Origin: Gymnopilus junonius
Lineage: Eukaryota > Basidiomycota > Agaricomycetes > Agaricales > Galerinaceae
Direction of reading: 5' to 3'
DNA length: 64,000 bases
Assembly (NCBI GenBank): GCA_015501075.1
Contig: JADNYJ010000171.1
Span: 1 to 64,000, forward strand
Shown: piece by piece, positions 11,521-23,203 of the stretch
Position numbering within the stretch: the first letter of the stretch is position 1
Layout of the letters: the number at the start of each line of letters is the position of its first letter
Made by a program: the position numbers and the translations under genes
Notes under the pieces: generated by a model
Told to the model about the DNA's origin: nothing
The model's input: only the letters and a program-made list of their open reading frames with translations
The model's database searches: none

Positions 11521-12362
11521 ATGCTTACTGTCAACGGATTTTCTTGCGCACTTGTTTATCATAACAATCAGTCTGTGGAGCTGCCGCAGTACGAAGCAAA
11601 GATCTGGTACGAAGCTGGAGTAGCAACATGTCGAGTTCCAGCAGGTGAAATGACTCAGACAAATCGATGGGTGCGTGCTAGGATATCAATTCAACTAATG
11701 AGGATTTACAATCTCTACCTTCCTAGCCCTTCTTTGGTTACTTGATTGAATGCAAACCGGTCTCTGTAGACTGGTATCGCCAGAACTGGGTAGTTCACTT
11801 CCTTAGAGAAGGAATTCCAATCTTGCAGAGCCGCAGTGCAAGCCAGTTGGCGGCTGATCCAGGTCCTATGGAGATTATGACCCCTTACGTTGGTCAAGCA
11901 CCATCCACCTACACTCAACTCGGAACAATCGAAGTTATTGTCATGCCTCCCGGACGCAATCCCATCTCGTTAATCCAAGGTCATGGCGGCGATGCTTCAA
12001 CCCTGGGTCACATTGCTTATTTCAGATTTGAATGCGGTGCGTATCCCAGTATTAATTGCTTGAGCCATGGACAAGTTTCAGAGCCCTGACCTTTCCATAT
12101 AACATCAGCTATCGACATACCCAACCAGATTCAAGAATGCCAAGCAAATCATAATGGTTACGCTCATGATCACGAACCTTTAGCCTTCTCTCAGTCTTAC
12201 CAGGAGCATCGCGCCCACGAACATTTAGCCCCTCCTCAGAACCAAGACGATGTGCCTGCATGGGTCCATACAACAGAGATTTCAAATGACTGGCAACCTT
12301 TGAGAAGACGTTACGATCCTAAACATCCATTGCGTGTCAACTATTATCCCTTGCATCGTTAA
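11521..12362 (+). CDS. Divergent DUF7918-like protein with a private C-terminus
   Basis: Three exons, 11521-11670, 11727-12036 and 12109-12362, join cleanly. The first 50 residues (MLTVNGFSCALVYHNNQSVE, then LPQYEAKIWYEAGVATCRVP) align in pattern with the family opening FSCWIQVDG..LPEY..GVRCWIPSE. After that it departs: the middle has PFFGYLIECKPVSVDWYRQN and GTIEVIVMPPGRNP, and the last exon is H/Q/P-rich (NHNGYAHDHEPLAF) ending RVNYYPLHR. It lacks the family RPFVFS, KVHERSKK and FKYRPL blocks and has no terminal V-D-L-T motif. The position inside the tandem array supports common origin. It might be a degenerating or newly specialised paralogue, or an unrelated protein with a similar beta-strand start. 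Function unknown. Confidence 0.65.
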
Positions 12363-12678
12363 TCACGAACGATTCGATGCCCGAACCCTTTGACTGAATT
12401 GTCATCGATGGTACTGCATGTTTTATTTCTATCCATGTATCATTACTTTGCCTGTATCAAAACCCATTTGCAATAACAAGAGCTGGGACTTCTGTTTTCA
12501 AATTGTTGGCAGATAAATGCAGTTGATTGCAAATGAGACGCATAGAATACCAGGCCGAAAGGCGACTAAAGGACCACACACAAACTAGAGCAGAAACCGC
12601 ATGCAAATAATTGAGGAGCAGATGAGGCTCCGAAGCATAATTTCGCCATTGAAAGGAGAAAGAACGTGGCATCCAAGC

Positions 12679-15120
12679 CTATACAAGGCTTAAAGCATCT
12701 GCGCTAACTCTCGAAATGTCATTTTGACGACGTTCATCTGTGGATATCTCTCGTACATTTTTGGCAGGACGAGGAAGTAACTCCTGCCTCGCTGGAGCAG
12801 TGTTGAGTGCAGGACGTTCGGGTAAAACGTCCTCATTGACTGCAAAGCGATGGCGGTTACCTTGTCTTCTCTCGAAAAAATCCCATAGTTCTTCAGAAAT
12901 ATCGGGTATCCCTAACTGTTCGCGCAGAGCCACATCCGGTATCCCTCTTGCATCCTGGTACTGATATAACACTTGTAGAAAAGCCATGACTGTAGGGTCT
13001 GAATCTTCGTTATTTGGGGGCTCCGAGAAGATAAATCCCACTTGACTTGGAAATAGCACAGTATATATATAGAAGGACGAGAAATAGAACAAAAAATCTG
13101 ATCTTTTGTCCAGTTCACCGACCATACTATGTTTTATGTGGGTCGAAAGGAAATCCAAGGTGGATGCCACCATCTCCGAAGACTGTCGAACAACTGTGCA
13201 ATGAAGGAACGACGCAGTGATGCGGCCATGTATCGAATTAAGCAGAGCATCCGCGTCAAGATCCTGACTTGTAATGACTTCTAAGTAGCCTTTGACAACG
13301 GAGGAAAATTGCCGGGAGATGTCTGAAAAGTAAATTACAATTAGTATATGGTGAATTCTGAACTGGTATGTTAGAACTCACCGCCCCCCAAATAAGAGCT
13401 ATAATCCACGACAGCCCATGGACCTTGGTCATAGATGCGATTGATTTGTCCGTCAGGGTAATGCGGGAGTTCTGTAAGCGGTTTCTGCAAATTGTGGAAG
13501 CCCTTGGCAGAATATATGTAGTTCGCTATGCGTATGTACAGTTCAACGAAATGTTGAGCCATCAAAGGGGAGAGTCTCCATGGATCGGACAAGTATATCA
13601 ATTGATTCTCGTCCTGCATGAATTCGATAGGAGGGTCCATCAAGAGAGATGAAAAGGTTGTGATGAGGTGCTGTGCCTTAGGAAGGGTAGTACGATAATT
13701 GGACGGTATGAGGAGACTCTGGAGGTATTGGTTGTGAGATGGGCCTCCGGCGGAAACCATTTTTCCACCAAGGATACTGGATGTTAAGTCTTGAACGCAA
13801 AGATAGCATAGACGAAGATCAGCTGACTCGGGCTCTGCAGTTCTAGATCTTGTAATAGTCCGAATCGCCCTCGTCAAGTCGTAGAATGGAGCAGAGTTTT
13901 GTGAGCGTTGCATGTTGTCATGGTGCATGAAATGCTTCCCATCGAAAATACTCTCTGCATAAGCATCCCGCATGATCAACCAATCCATGTCGTAAATTAG
14001 CCAATTTTCCGATCTCAGGATGTGGTCAACCAGAATGTCGATATACCCTTTATCATAATCTGTTGTTAGAACCTCGAGGCGCGGGTCCCTCTTCCGTCGA
14101 AAGCGAGAAGGCAGCAAGAAGATATATCGGTATAAAGAATAATAGACATATGCAAAAAGGCGGAAAACATGTTTCGAATATATGAGAAGATGTCGAAAGA
14201 GTCTGGACTGAGTTGACTTGTATGGAGCTTGTTGAGGAACCTTGCCTGGTAATGGAAGACAAAAACCAAACGTCTGTAGCGCTGGAATGACTGTAGTGAG
14301 AATCACAAAGGTGAATGGGATTCCAATAAATGCCACGACTGGGATAGCCACCGCTGATGAGGAATGGAAGAGAAAATCGATCAAGCCCACGAAGAAGAGC
14401 GTGAGGGCCAGTTGGAGGAGAAGAGGTAAGGCGGAGAAGATCTCCGGTAGATGCCATGCCTTGAGACCTTCAAGGCGCATGTTGAATAATGCAAATTTCT
14501 GCCTGGAAGAAAGGGTGCTCTGATAATGCTGATGCTCTTCAAGCCATTGTAGAGAAATTATACCAATTAGTGCAGCTGTGAGGCTGAGCACAAGACTGGT
14601 AAACCAAAAGATGTTGATTCGTGTTGAAGAGGACGGTATTGCATCCTCAAGCATTGCAGGGACGACTGGCTCAGCACCAGACAGCAAGGTGTTATTGAGG
14701 GGGTTGTCCAGGCGCGCGGCGATATGGGCAAGTATGTTGATTATAACTTTGTTCTGGTCGGGTTGGAGACTTGAATATGATACGAGCACGAAAGAAGTTA
14801 GAACACTAGAAAAGAGACCAGCCTATGAAGCATAGGTGATGAACAGCTGGATAAGGCATATATCTGAGTATGGCACTCACGAAAATAAGGAGGTTGTGGA
14901 CTTCATCCTTCCAGGACTCGCACTGGGCTCGGTCCCTCTCAAGTAGTGGCTTGAGAAGCTTTTGCCAGGGATCGCCATCGCAAGGGATAGGGTATTGATA
15001 GGGGTCGCCACATTGCCACTTCTTATAAACCATGAACTTCATTAGCCTACTAAATACCAGGAACCAAGCCTCGGGAAGATTACGCACCTTTGGTTCTGAA
15101 TCGAGTTCTTCTGTTAGCAT
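12679..15120 (-). CDS. DUF6535-domain membrane protein
   Basis: Read on the minus strand: exon 1 15120-14881, intron to 14823, exon 2 14822-13382, intron to 13324, exon 3 13323-12679. The DUF6535 core spans the junction of exons 1 and 2: WKDEVHNLLIFAGLFSSVLT, then SFVLVSYSSLQPD, NIFWFTSLVLSLTAALIGI and LQWLEEH, continuing with KAWHLPEIFSALPLLLQLAL and further hydrophobic segments. About four transmembrane helices lie in the first 250 residues, followed by a long soluble C-terminal part. A further 66-base in-frame intron (about 15,021-15,086) may be removed from exon 1; both readings stay open. DUF6535 proteins are abundant in agaricomycetes and uncharacterised. Gene is intact. It is convergent with the gene ending at 12,362. 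Confidence 0.85.
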
Positions 15121-16290
15121 TGGAATATATCAGCATGCTCGGCGTCCATCGATGACCTTTAATACCTTTGGATTGACAGCAGTGTCAATAATGCAGGTGA
15201 CAGAGGGTTCCTGGGTTCCTGGTTCCTTGAACTATACTCTAGAGTTGTACTCCATGCGCCTGAATAAGGTACTGAGCTTAATTTGCAATATTCTTGTGTT
15301 CTAAACAAGTTCTAAAGCATCGGTCTCCTAGCCTAAGAGTTGCTGAACTTCTAATTGGCAGTCTTGTGGCAGTCGGTCTGAGAAGTGACGCCTGAGACTT
15401 CAGGATAGGTCGTCCTTGAGGGCAGCAGCCAGCTTTGGTGAGGACTGAGCTAGAACTTGTGGTATGACTGGACTGGCCTAGGCGAGTGGCACTGCGCTGC
15501 ACGCCGCAGTCAGACGATCACGCGCCTCCGATGGTCCCGGGCAATCATTTCTCATTTTCGAAAATCACTGGCACAACAAGAATTTTCTCAAGCTACTCAT
15601 TGAACCCATTCTTTAACATTTACTAAATTATTTACAGAGCCTTCCAGGTATTACTGCTCAAATGAATATAGTTCAAATATTGCTACCTGTTCAGTTACTA
15701 TTCAACAAGTAATTAAGTATATTGTGTCAACTTGTCAAGGTTCTTGGGGGCCAAAGCCAGAAGACATCAGGTATTTGGCATGCATCCAGAACAGGTACAA
15801 TGTCATTATTTGATGCTTCCAGACAACCATGTCTGAATGTACGTAAGTAAGAAAGGCTTCGCGTCCTAGATAGAGTGCTCACTGATCTTGGACGTGCTTT
15901 GACAGATCCAGCACATTACCCTCAAGCCTGCAATATCGACAGAGAAGTCCTCGATACTCAAGCTTGCGCTCTCCTCGAGCCCAGACCTCAGCCATTCGTT
16001 CCAAAGCGATCGGCTGATATTTATCATACCCCAGCTTTATATCATTTTTATATCATTTTAGACAGGGTGCTTAGAATGCAAGTGAACTCTGTAACTCAAG
16101 CATATGGCAAATTTATTCAATTTAAATTTACCCATATCGTATTTAGTAGTCTTGGGCTAAACGCGACATTAAACCGGCGACGCGTCAAGACGCGTCGCCC
16201 CGCCCGTGTGATGTGACGAACCGCGTCGCAAACCCTCAGAAACTTTAAGTGCGCTCGGGCCATCGAATCCACAATACCCTCTCACTGTCG
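15121..16290. other. Intergenic between divergent DUF6535 and DUF7918 genes
   Basis: Shared upstream region of the minus-strand DUF6535 gene and the plus-strand DUF7918 copy at 16,291. A 113-codon open frame at 15,875-16,216 has no recognisable domain and is not called. Confidence 0.5.
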
Positions 16291-17630
16291 ATGGCGATCC
16301 TAGATAGCTTTTCTAGTTGGATTCAGGTCGACGACAACCCACTTCCGGAATATAACACCGAGTTCTCTTTTAATGCCAACGGAAAGCAGACAGTCTGCTG
16401 GGTACCCTCAATGGTAGGGAAGGTGAGATGATTAAAAATGTTTCAAGCGTTCTACCAACTGACAATGGCTTGACAAAAAGGAGTTCGAAGTGTACTACAA
16501 AGACGACCTGCGTGAGATTACGACGGCTGCTGAAGTGGTGGTAGATGGTAAAGACTGCGGTAACAAGATATTATTTTCGAAGCAGCTTCGACCAGATGGA
16601 AAGTCAGTCACCGTTAAGAGGGGTATCACTATTTCGGATTCGTCGATAAGGCCGTTCGTTTTCTCAAAGTGCGACTCAGTAGGTGCGTTATTTTTGCAGA
16701 TCCATTGACTATCCTTACTCCCGATGACCGACTCCAAGGCGTAGACGACGAAACTCTCGCTGGGCAATCTCGTATCGTTGGTCAAATAGTCGTCCATATT
16801 TATGAATCCAGAGTTTCTAAACGCCTAAAGGAACGGAAGTCGGTTGTTCTACCTTCACGACAAGTTCACGAGCAAGATAAATCGCTCGTTGTTCACTGTA
16901 CACAGTATGTGTTATAGTTGACGGAATTAATTGACTCACAATAGTCACTCGGAGACAGGTTAGGAAGAGAAGTCAGCAAAACTTCCAGACGGCCTCTTAG
17001 CACCACACTTCTAAGAAGACTTGTTTCTTTTGTGTTTAAATATCGCCCACTCGGTATGTTGAATTGTAACTTCAAGCTTATACTAAACTCCCAGTTTTAT
17101 AATTTCGTTTGTTGTATTATAGACATCCTGGTAGCTCAAGGCATCGCTCCGTTAACCCAATCTATTTTTCAAAATGATTTGACAGCAACGAAGGATGTAG
17201 TTGACTTGACTCTTGATGATGAAGACAAATCTGGCGACGTTTTAGATCGGTCTTCGCCATTGAGAAAGAATTCGCCTTGTGAAGCCGTGAAACGACGTCC
17301 TAAACTCCAAGAAAATATAAAGCCTGTTTTTATGCAGGATGTTCACTTCAATCAAAGGATGTTTAAAGAAGATGAAATCGACTCGCAGATTTTCAAGTTA
17401 GAGGTCAGATTCATTGCTTTTTTAGTCTAATTTATCTGGGATTGATGTTAGTTTCTTAGGAGCAACTGGCCGAACTCCGCGCTATCAGGTTGAATAGAGC
17501 AAAGCTTATGGAAGAAGGAAGCAATCAGAATTTGTCCAAAAACTTGAAGAGCACGGGAGGACATACTTTTCCCAAAAGTTCACCGGAGCCGGTGCAGAAG
17601 AAAGTCAAATTGGAGAATGTTCTTCCATGA
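16291..17630 (+). CDS. DUF7918-family protein, long-tailed copy E (intact)
   Basis: Exons 16291-16422, 16481-16682, 16745-16904, 16959-17053, 17123-17403 and 17460-17630; all joins keep frame and match the intron positions of copy B. Landmarks: FSSWIQVDDNPLPEY, CWVPSMVGK, EFEVYYKDDLREITTAAEV, VDGKDCGNK, RPFVFSKC, GQIVVHIYESRV, VHEQDKSLVVH, SFVFKYRPL, AQGIAPL. It then has VVDLTLDDEDKSGD, a textbook-looking SUMO-interacting motif, and a charged tail of about 100 residues with an E/L/R-rich segment (EQLAELRAIRLNRAKLMEEG) likely to form a coiled coil. The tail is longer than in copies A and B. Soluble; function unknown. Confidence 0.85.
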
Positions 17631-17945
17631 GATAGTACGACTGTGAGCTATTTGTATTTATCGTGTCCAATGGTAGTAGGAGGAAAGCGAAAGTCCCAAC
17701 CGTTTGAAATCAAATCCATTACTACACAGTTGGTCGCAGAAGGTAGCGTGGGATAGATTGGCTATTCCAAGCGCAACGAGGAATACGGACGTCCTCCAAT
17801 TGCAATTCTCATCGAGTAGAATCGTACTTGTCACAGCCTAGCATGTCAAACGGCCTTTAAATCGCCACAGTGCCATGTGTTGCACTTCAGGTGCACTCAC
17901 TACCCCCCATTTCCCAATCTGTAAAAACTGAGATACTAGGCATCC

Positions 17946-19906
17946 ATGAACAGTTCAGATTCGAATTCTATCCTTCAATTTGCGGCCTCGGTTGGTTTGG
18001 GCAGGGGCCTCGTCGAGATTGTCGCCCTTGCGACTCTCATAGGATCCAGCACCGCTGGCGACCTCGTGCTCGGCAACAAAGGTGCAGCCGGTCTCGTCTG
18101 GGGTAGCATCAGCGCATTTGGTTGCTCCTCTGTGATAAAGGCCTGCGCGAGCGCGGCAAGTCCTGGATGGCTGAAGCAGATGCTTGGATTACGGACAGCC
18201 CAGTCAGATAAGACGCTTGGCATGGATTTGCTGCTTGCGCCGAAGTCGAGGGTGGCAGGCAGGATCAGAAGCATGTTGGATGATCCGCTTGGAGTCTCTT
18301 GCGATTCTGATGTAAGTCCCTCTCTTGCTGAAAGGATACAAATGAGTGCTTTGGTCTCAATGCTTACCCAAATATCATTTCTCTCGTATTATAGCCCAAA
18401 AAATGGTCGCGGGCAGGTCCAGAACACCGCATCTACCATGACATCTACGCATTCGACAATGACACTTCTATTATGCTTTCAGAGATCAACCCAACTTTCC
18501 GAAACTCCCCATTAGCCATTCACACACACTACCCATATCCTTCTTACCACGCACACAGCTTCCGCTTCCAGCTCATAGTCCTGTTACTCTCTCTGCTTAA
18601 GATCTCCGAGATATACACCCTCCTCCGCCTCCAACATGGTGGTACTCTCTTTGGCCTGTTGGCCGGCGCGCCCTTCGTATTCTCCCTATTTTCAGGCCTG
18701 TGTCTTGAAATAGCCGACATCCTCGCCTCCCGCCGACCCGTCGAAGTGGATGGACACCTTGATATCCTTGCTGCTTCCTCTTTACTAACTACCAAGCGCG
18801 TCGGAGGCCCAAGAAAAGTTGTTTTGGGGGTATCAAAGAACCCACGTTCCGGGCCCTGGTGGAAGTTTTTCTGGATTATGACAGGTACCTTGCAAGTGCT
18901 CTTCCTCGTCAAGTCTTATTTCCTCCTGGTCCAACAATCAGCGTCCTTCGTGCTTATATGGACGGGATTTCAGCTCTTCTGGGCTGTGTTGAGGATCCTT
19001 ATATTCAAATCCGATATCACAGATGCTTCACAGTCTCATATCATGGACGGAAGGCCTATGCAAGAAAGCAAGTTGGAATCTTTACCTCTGGTGATGAAAT
19101 TGAGAGTCGCCAATTTAGTGTTGGCGTTGGGCAGCTATCAGGCACATGTACATCCGAGAAAGTTGGATGCATATTTGGATGATTCTTTCTCGACTAGTCA
19201 AATCGCCAGATTACTTGCACCTGGCAACATAAGCGAGGTATACACAGTTCCAAGGTCAACCCAGGATGTCCTGCAGGCTCCATTTTACGCTGGTGCTACC
19301 TCCGCGATTACTGAAAAGGCCAAGTTTGCCTCCACAGGGAGAACCACCATCGTCAACATCCTGGCTGTCATAGGCGACACTGCCCTCTCAAGCGCTGCCT
19401 GGGTGCTGGGCAACCCAAAATACGATTACTCACCCATGGAATTATACGACTGCTGTGTTGTCGTCTTCGAAGTCTTAATACCTTCTTCTATCCAAGAAAA
19501 ACATGCCTACGAACCCAAGCGCAGAATCGTCGCTGTACCCTCTGCGCGAGTCTATTCCGCACGCAGCGCAGTAGATGTTACGGCTTCTCGGGCGCAACAA
19601 GATACCCTTGAACCTTTGTTCATCCCACGCGGAGCCGGCGCTCAAGATAGTGCGGAGGAGAAGGAATGGTTATATTGGATACCGTGCGATACTGGGGAAT
19701 GGTTACAGATCCGAAGCCCCAGTTCTGGCTCCAAGGCAGGGTCGATTCTTGGACAGCAGACGGTGGAAGTGTTAGGTGATGATGCGGTCAGCAGGGTACT
19801 TGGTGCTGGGAATCTGAACATCAGTCTTAAGGATGCGAAAGAAGTGACAGAGATAGTGGCAATATCGAGGAGGGCTGTTGACGGTTTGTTGTCATTTTTT
19901 CATTAA
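17946..19906 (+). CDS. Uncharacterised multi-pass membrane protein
   Basis: Two exons, 17946-18311 and 18395-19906, joined in phase 0 across GTAAGT...TATAG to give about 625 residues. Hydrophobic segments include GLVEIVALATLIG near the N-terminus, the leucine-rich stretch FQLIVLLLSLLKISEIYTLL, LFGLLAGAPFVFSLFSGLCL, a pair around LQVLFLVKSYFLLV and LIWTGFQLFWAVLRILI, and NILAVIGDTALSSAAWVLG. The C-terminal 150 residues are soluble, with WLYWIPCDTGEWLQI. The protein is intact and well formed, but I do not recognise the family. The second ATG at 18,473 is internal and in frame, not the start. Confidence 0.75.
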
Positions 19907-20480
19907 TTGATTAGTGGTACAGCGTTTGATCTGTACCTACTCGTGCGTCTCGAACTTGAAGCGTTTACCAGAACACTCCAGGCCTGCTTTGAATTAAACG
20001 GATAATCTAGATGATGATCTCTCATCAGCTCAGCCTTTCAGGTTCAGCGCTTAGAATCAGAGAAATAGGACTTATAAGGAGCCTACTCGAAACTCGGATT
20101 TTGGAGCTCCGGACCGGAGCAAGGCGGCTTGCTCCGAACCTAAATGTGCATTGTGATTCCAAGCTTGCCTCTTGCCACTACGTGCGACGCTATCCGCACG
20201 GCCTGCTCGACGCGTCTCCGAGCACCAGCTCCCCAGATCCGAGGCAGAACGGCCAACTCCAACGTCTGGCCTTGGCTAGAACAATAACCATCTTGGTGTT
20301 GGCGACCTATAAATCCCAGCTCTATTCCTCGTCAGCAGCAACTTTGTCTCAGGTTAAATAGCGAATTATCTCTAGGTTGGTTGAAAGTTCGACTGATCGA
20401 TTCTCAAGTTAGGCAAGTCTTTCAATTGATTCGGTTTTGGTTACAGCTAAACTTGGATAGATCTTGTTATCATTTCGAAG
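19907..20480. other. Intergenic, upstream of DUF7918 copy G
   Basis: Contains a probable TATA box (TATAAAT at 20,308-20,314) about 170 bases before the ATG at 20,481. An open frame at 20,011-20,361 overlaps this promoter and has no domain, so it is not called. Confidence 0.5.
20308..20314 (+). promoter_or_regulatory. Probable TATA box
   Basis: TATAAAT within GACCTATAAATCCC, followed about 170 bases later by the ATG of DUF7918 copy G; plausible core promoter. Confidence 0.4.
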
Positions 20481-21890
20481 ATGTCAGTCAAAACCTATTT
20501 ACAGTACAAACAGTTCGAAGCTTGGGTTACGGTAGATGGGAAATGTTTGTTTTATAGAATCCCAAGAAGGGAAAGTACGTATTCACCCGTCCCTTATGTA
20601 ACTACCCAGTCATTGATCCTGCACTCTAGAACTTTTCTGTTCACTTTAAAACAAAAGGAACGGACTATGCTACTCTTGCTACGCTCTCTTTAGATGGAAA
20701 AGTAATAAGGAGCAGGTGCAATTTAAGAAGGGAAGGTCATTCTACTAAATTTAGCCATATTAATACTTCAAAGACGACCAAAAGGCCCTTTATGTTTGCT
20801 ACAATTAAAACTACTGGTGAGCTCTCGAGTTCTCATTAAAGTATTTTTGTGCGGATTTGAACCTTTTGCGTTCCATCAACAGACGATGAAGTATATCTCG
20901 ATGCGGCTCTGCTTTCTAAGTCGGCTGCAAATCTCTACGAAATATCAGTAACGGTCCGACGCATTATTCATGTCATGGCCAAGAAGCGCTCTGATGCCAA
21001 CTATGACTCCGAAGAACATGTACCAGAAATACATCAAATGCATGAAAGTTTCAACAAAGCCAACGCCGAGCAAATGCACCAAGTAGCGTGAGTGTTTGTG
21101 CCACTTCTGGCTTACATATTATGATGCTTCTCGATGCAGGTATGGTAAGAAGGAAGCAAGAAATGCCAAGGACACCACGGGCACCTACTTCACATATGAC
21201 CGTCGTGAGGTCATCGGTCAATTTATATTCAAATATCGGCCGCGACGTGAGCACTCTGTTTTAGTGATGTCAGTTATCTGACACACTTGGCAGATATACT
21301 GAACCTTTTACACTGCTTCAGAGTGCACCAGGCATCGACCACTCAGTTGGAGGCTCGACAACCAGCTCCAATTGCAAGGGAAATTTTAATGAGCGAATCA
21401 ACTATTCAAGCAGAATCAGAAGTGGCTCCCATCGGCGTACTTGCTGAGGAAATATCTGGCGCTCCACAGGGTTCTATTATTGTTGATTCAGAATCCCGAC
21501 TTGAAGAATTACCACTGGAAGTGGAAGATTTAGATCCCGATGATATTCCTGGGCTGAAAAGAATTAACCCTGCTCAGAGCTCCAATATGGTTGTTCAAGA
21601 AGATGTACCTGAGACAAGAGTTAAGTTAGAAGAGCTCAAAGATATTGATCTGAGTAGTGATGACGAGGACGTGAAGGTTCTAATGGTGAGATCCTTTTTC
21701 GGCAAGAAAATCCTTACTTATTTTTTATATGTTGAAGGCTGCAGTTGACAAACTCAGAGACGCAAAGCGCAAAAAGAAAGCGGCTCTAGGAAATGTCAAG
21801 AAAAGAATCAAGCGCGAAATTGGGAGTGGAGAACCTATATTTTTCAAACCTGGAGAGGTTCGGGAGGTCGTTGATCTGACGTCCGATTGA
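20481..21890 (+). CDS. DUF7918-family protein, divergent copy G
   Basis: Exon 1 starts MSVKTYLQYKQFEAWVTVDG. Later exons 20630-20816, 20883-21087, 21140-21246, 21294-21685 and 21738-21890 join in frame. Landmarks: FEAWVTVDGK, NFSVHFKTKG, SLDGKVIRSRCN, KRPFMFATI, ISVTVRRIIHV, EIHQMHESFNKAN, FIFKYRPR, then an acidic stretch DIDLSSDDEDVKV, a lysine-rich helix (DAKRKKKAALGNVKKRI) and the terminal VVDLTSD. The link between exons 1 and 2 is unclear: no donor gives the right phase unless one base is changed near 20,560-20,575, where a frame ending QEGK would match the family GK-donor boundary. The first domain is also shorter than usual. The rest is sound. Function unknown; the C-terminus again suggests SUMO binding. 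Confidence 0.7.
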
Positions 21891-22253
21891 GATAGATGAA
21901 TTGCAAAGTCTAAGCTCGGACGCTCATGATTGTAGACGCCTAATGACTACATAATTTTTTAACCTTGTCAGCACGTCGTAGCTAATTTGTCAACAATCCA
22001 TTCAAAGTAAGGCATTCAAGTTGTATAAGATGGCATACCGCTTGGCTTCTTGGTGGACTCCGGAACGACGACGCAACGACCTAAAGGACAATCATTAGAG
22101 TACAAGGCTCACATGTATAGAATAAACCGTTTCATTTTGAACTTCTGCGTTGTCTACTGTATATAACTTTGTTGCAATACCGCCACTTGAATCACTCGCG
22201 GCCTCGACGCATATGAAGAGCCAGCTCACAGTCACAGAAAACATTGTAATGCT

Positions 22254-23203
22254 CTAAAACCCCTCTGGGATCTCAACTTTATCGCACTCTGAAGCAGAGC
22301 CAGAGGCGCTTCGGGAATTTTGTAAAGAGCCAGGAGAAATTTGCCGGAACCATGTCATACTAGTACTTTGCATTGTGGCTGGTGAAATCCCACGTATGTT
22401 AAGCAACAACCTGGAATAATATTCGATAGTTGACATTTTCTTGTTTTGAAGCGAAAAGCTGACCTTGAGCAGATTGTAGCTTGAAAAGATTTCATAACGT
22501 CAACTGCAACATATGATGAAAGTGGGTCTAGAGCCCATATCAAAAGGTTGCACAACTAGTGCTGCCGAATTAACGAACCAGCATAGTATAGAATCCCTTC
22601 AGGGCAGTAAAAACGTTACACTTGCCGTTTGATAGCAATACTAGGTGAGAAAGGCTTATCATCACGCACGAGGATGTTGACGATATTTAGAGATTGACTT
22701 AATTTCAGCATTTTGGCTACCATATCAGACCTCGAAGTCAGACAAGAGAACGTAAGTTGGCCTGGAAATAATATTGACCATATGTATATGACTTCCAGAG
22801 TGTGAGCGTGAAAACCACCGCAGGAACAATCAGAAATATTTAATAAGGACATAAGTATTTTTCATATGACCGACCTGTTTCGAATACAAAAAATAGTATC
22901 CAGAAGGTGATTAAAAGGGGCCGACAAAGAGGGCTAGTGCAAATAGAAATACAAGTTCGATCGCCTATGATGCTGGCTGGGACGGCTAGATGGAGTATCG
23001 TGAGATTTCAGGCGGCAATCAAGAAATAAATCGTACAAGTTATCTTGAATCCAACGACAATAACCGAACATGTTAACATGACAATCATGGATAGCTAAGG
23101 GTAAATTTGTGCTCAGTGAAAACCCTAGTTTCGTCCATCGACGTACAGCAATTAAGGATATAAGGGCGTACAAGATCATTCTACGCTGATATAGGGCATT
23201 CAT
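22254..23203 (-). pseudogene. Possible multi-pass membrane protein (DUF6533-like), remnant
   Basis: On the minus strand several short frames resemble pieces of a fungal seven-helix protein. One has ALISLIAVRRWTKLGF, another VVFTLTLWKSYTYGQYYF followed by LRSDMVAKMLKLSQ. The last reads SRLLLNIRGISPATMQ into a serine-rich tail ending at 22,254. The LLNIR segment followed by a soluble tail is the usual end of DUF6533-type proteins. I could not assemble one continuous set of exons, so it may be frame-damaged or misread. Low confidence. Confidence 0.25.
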
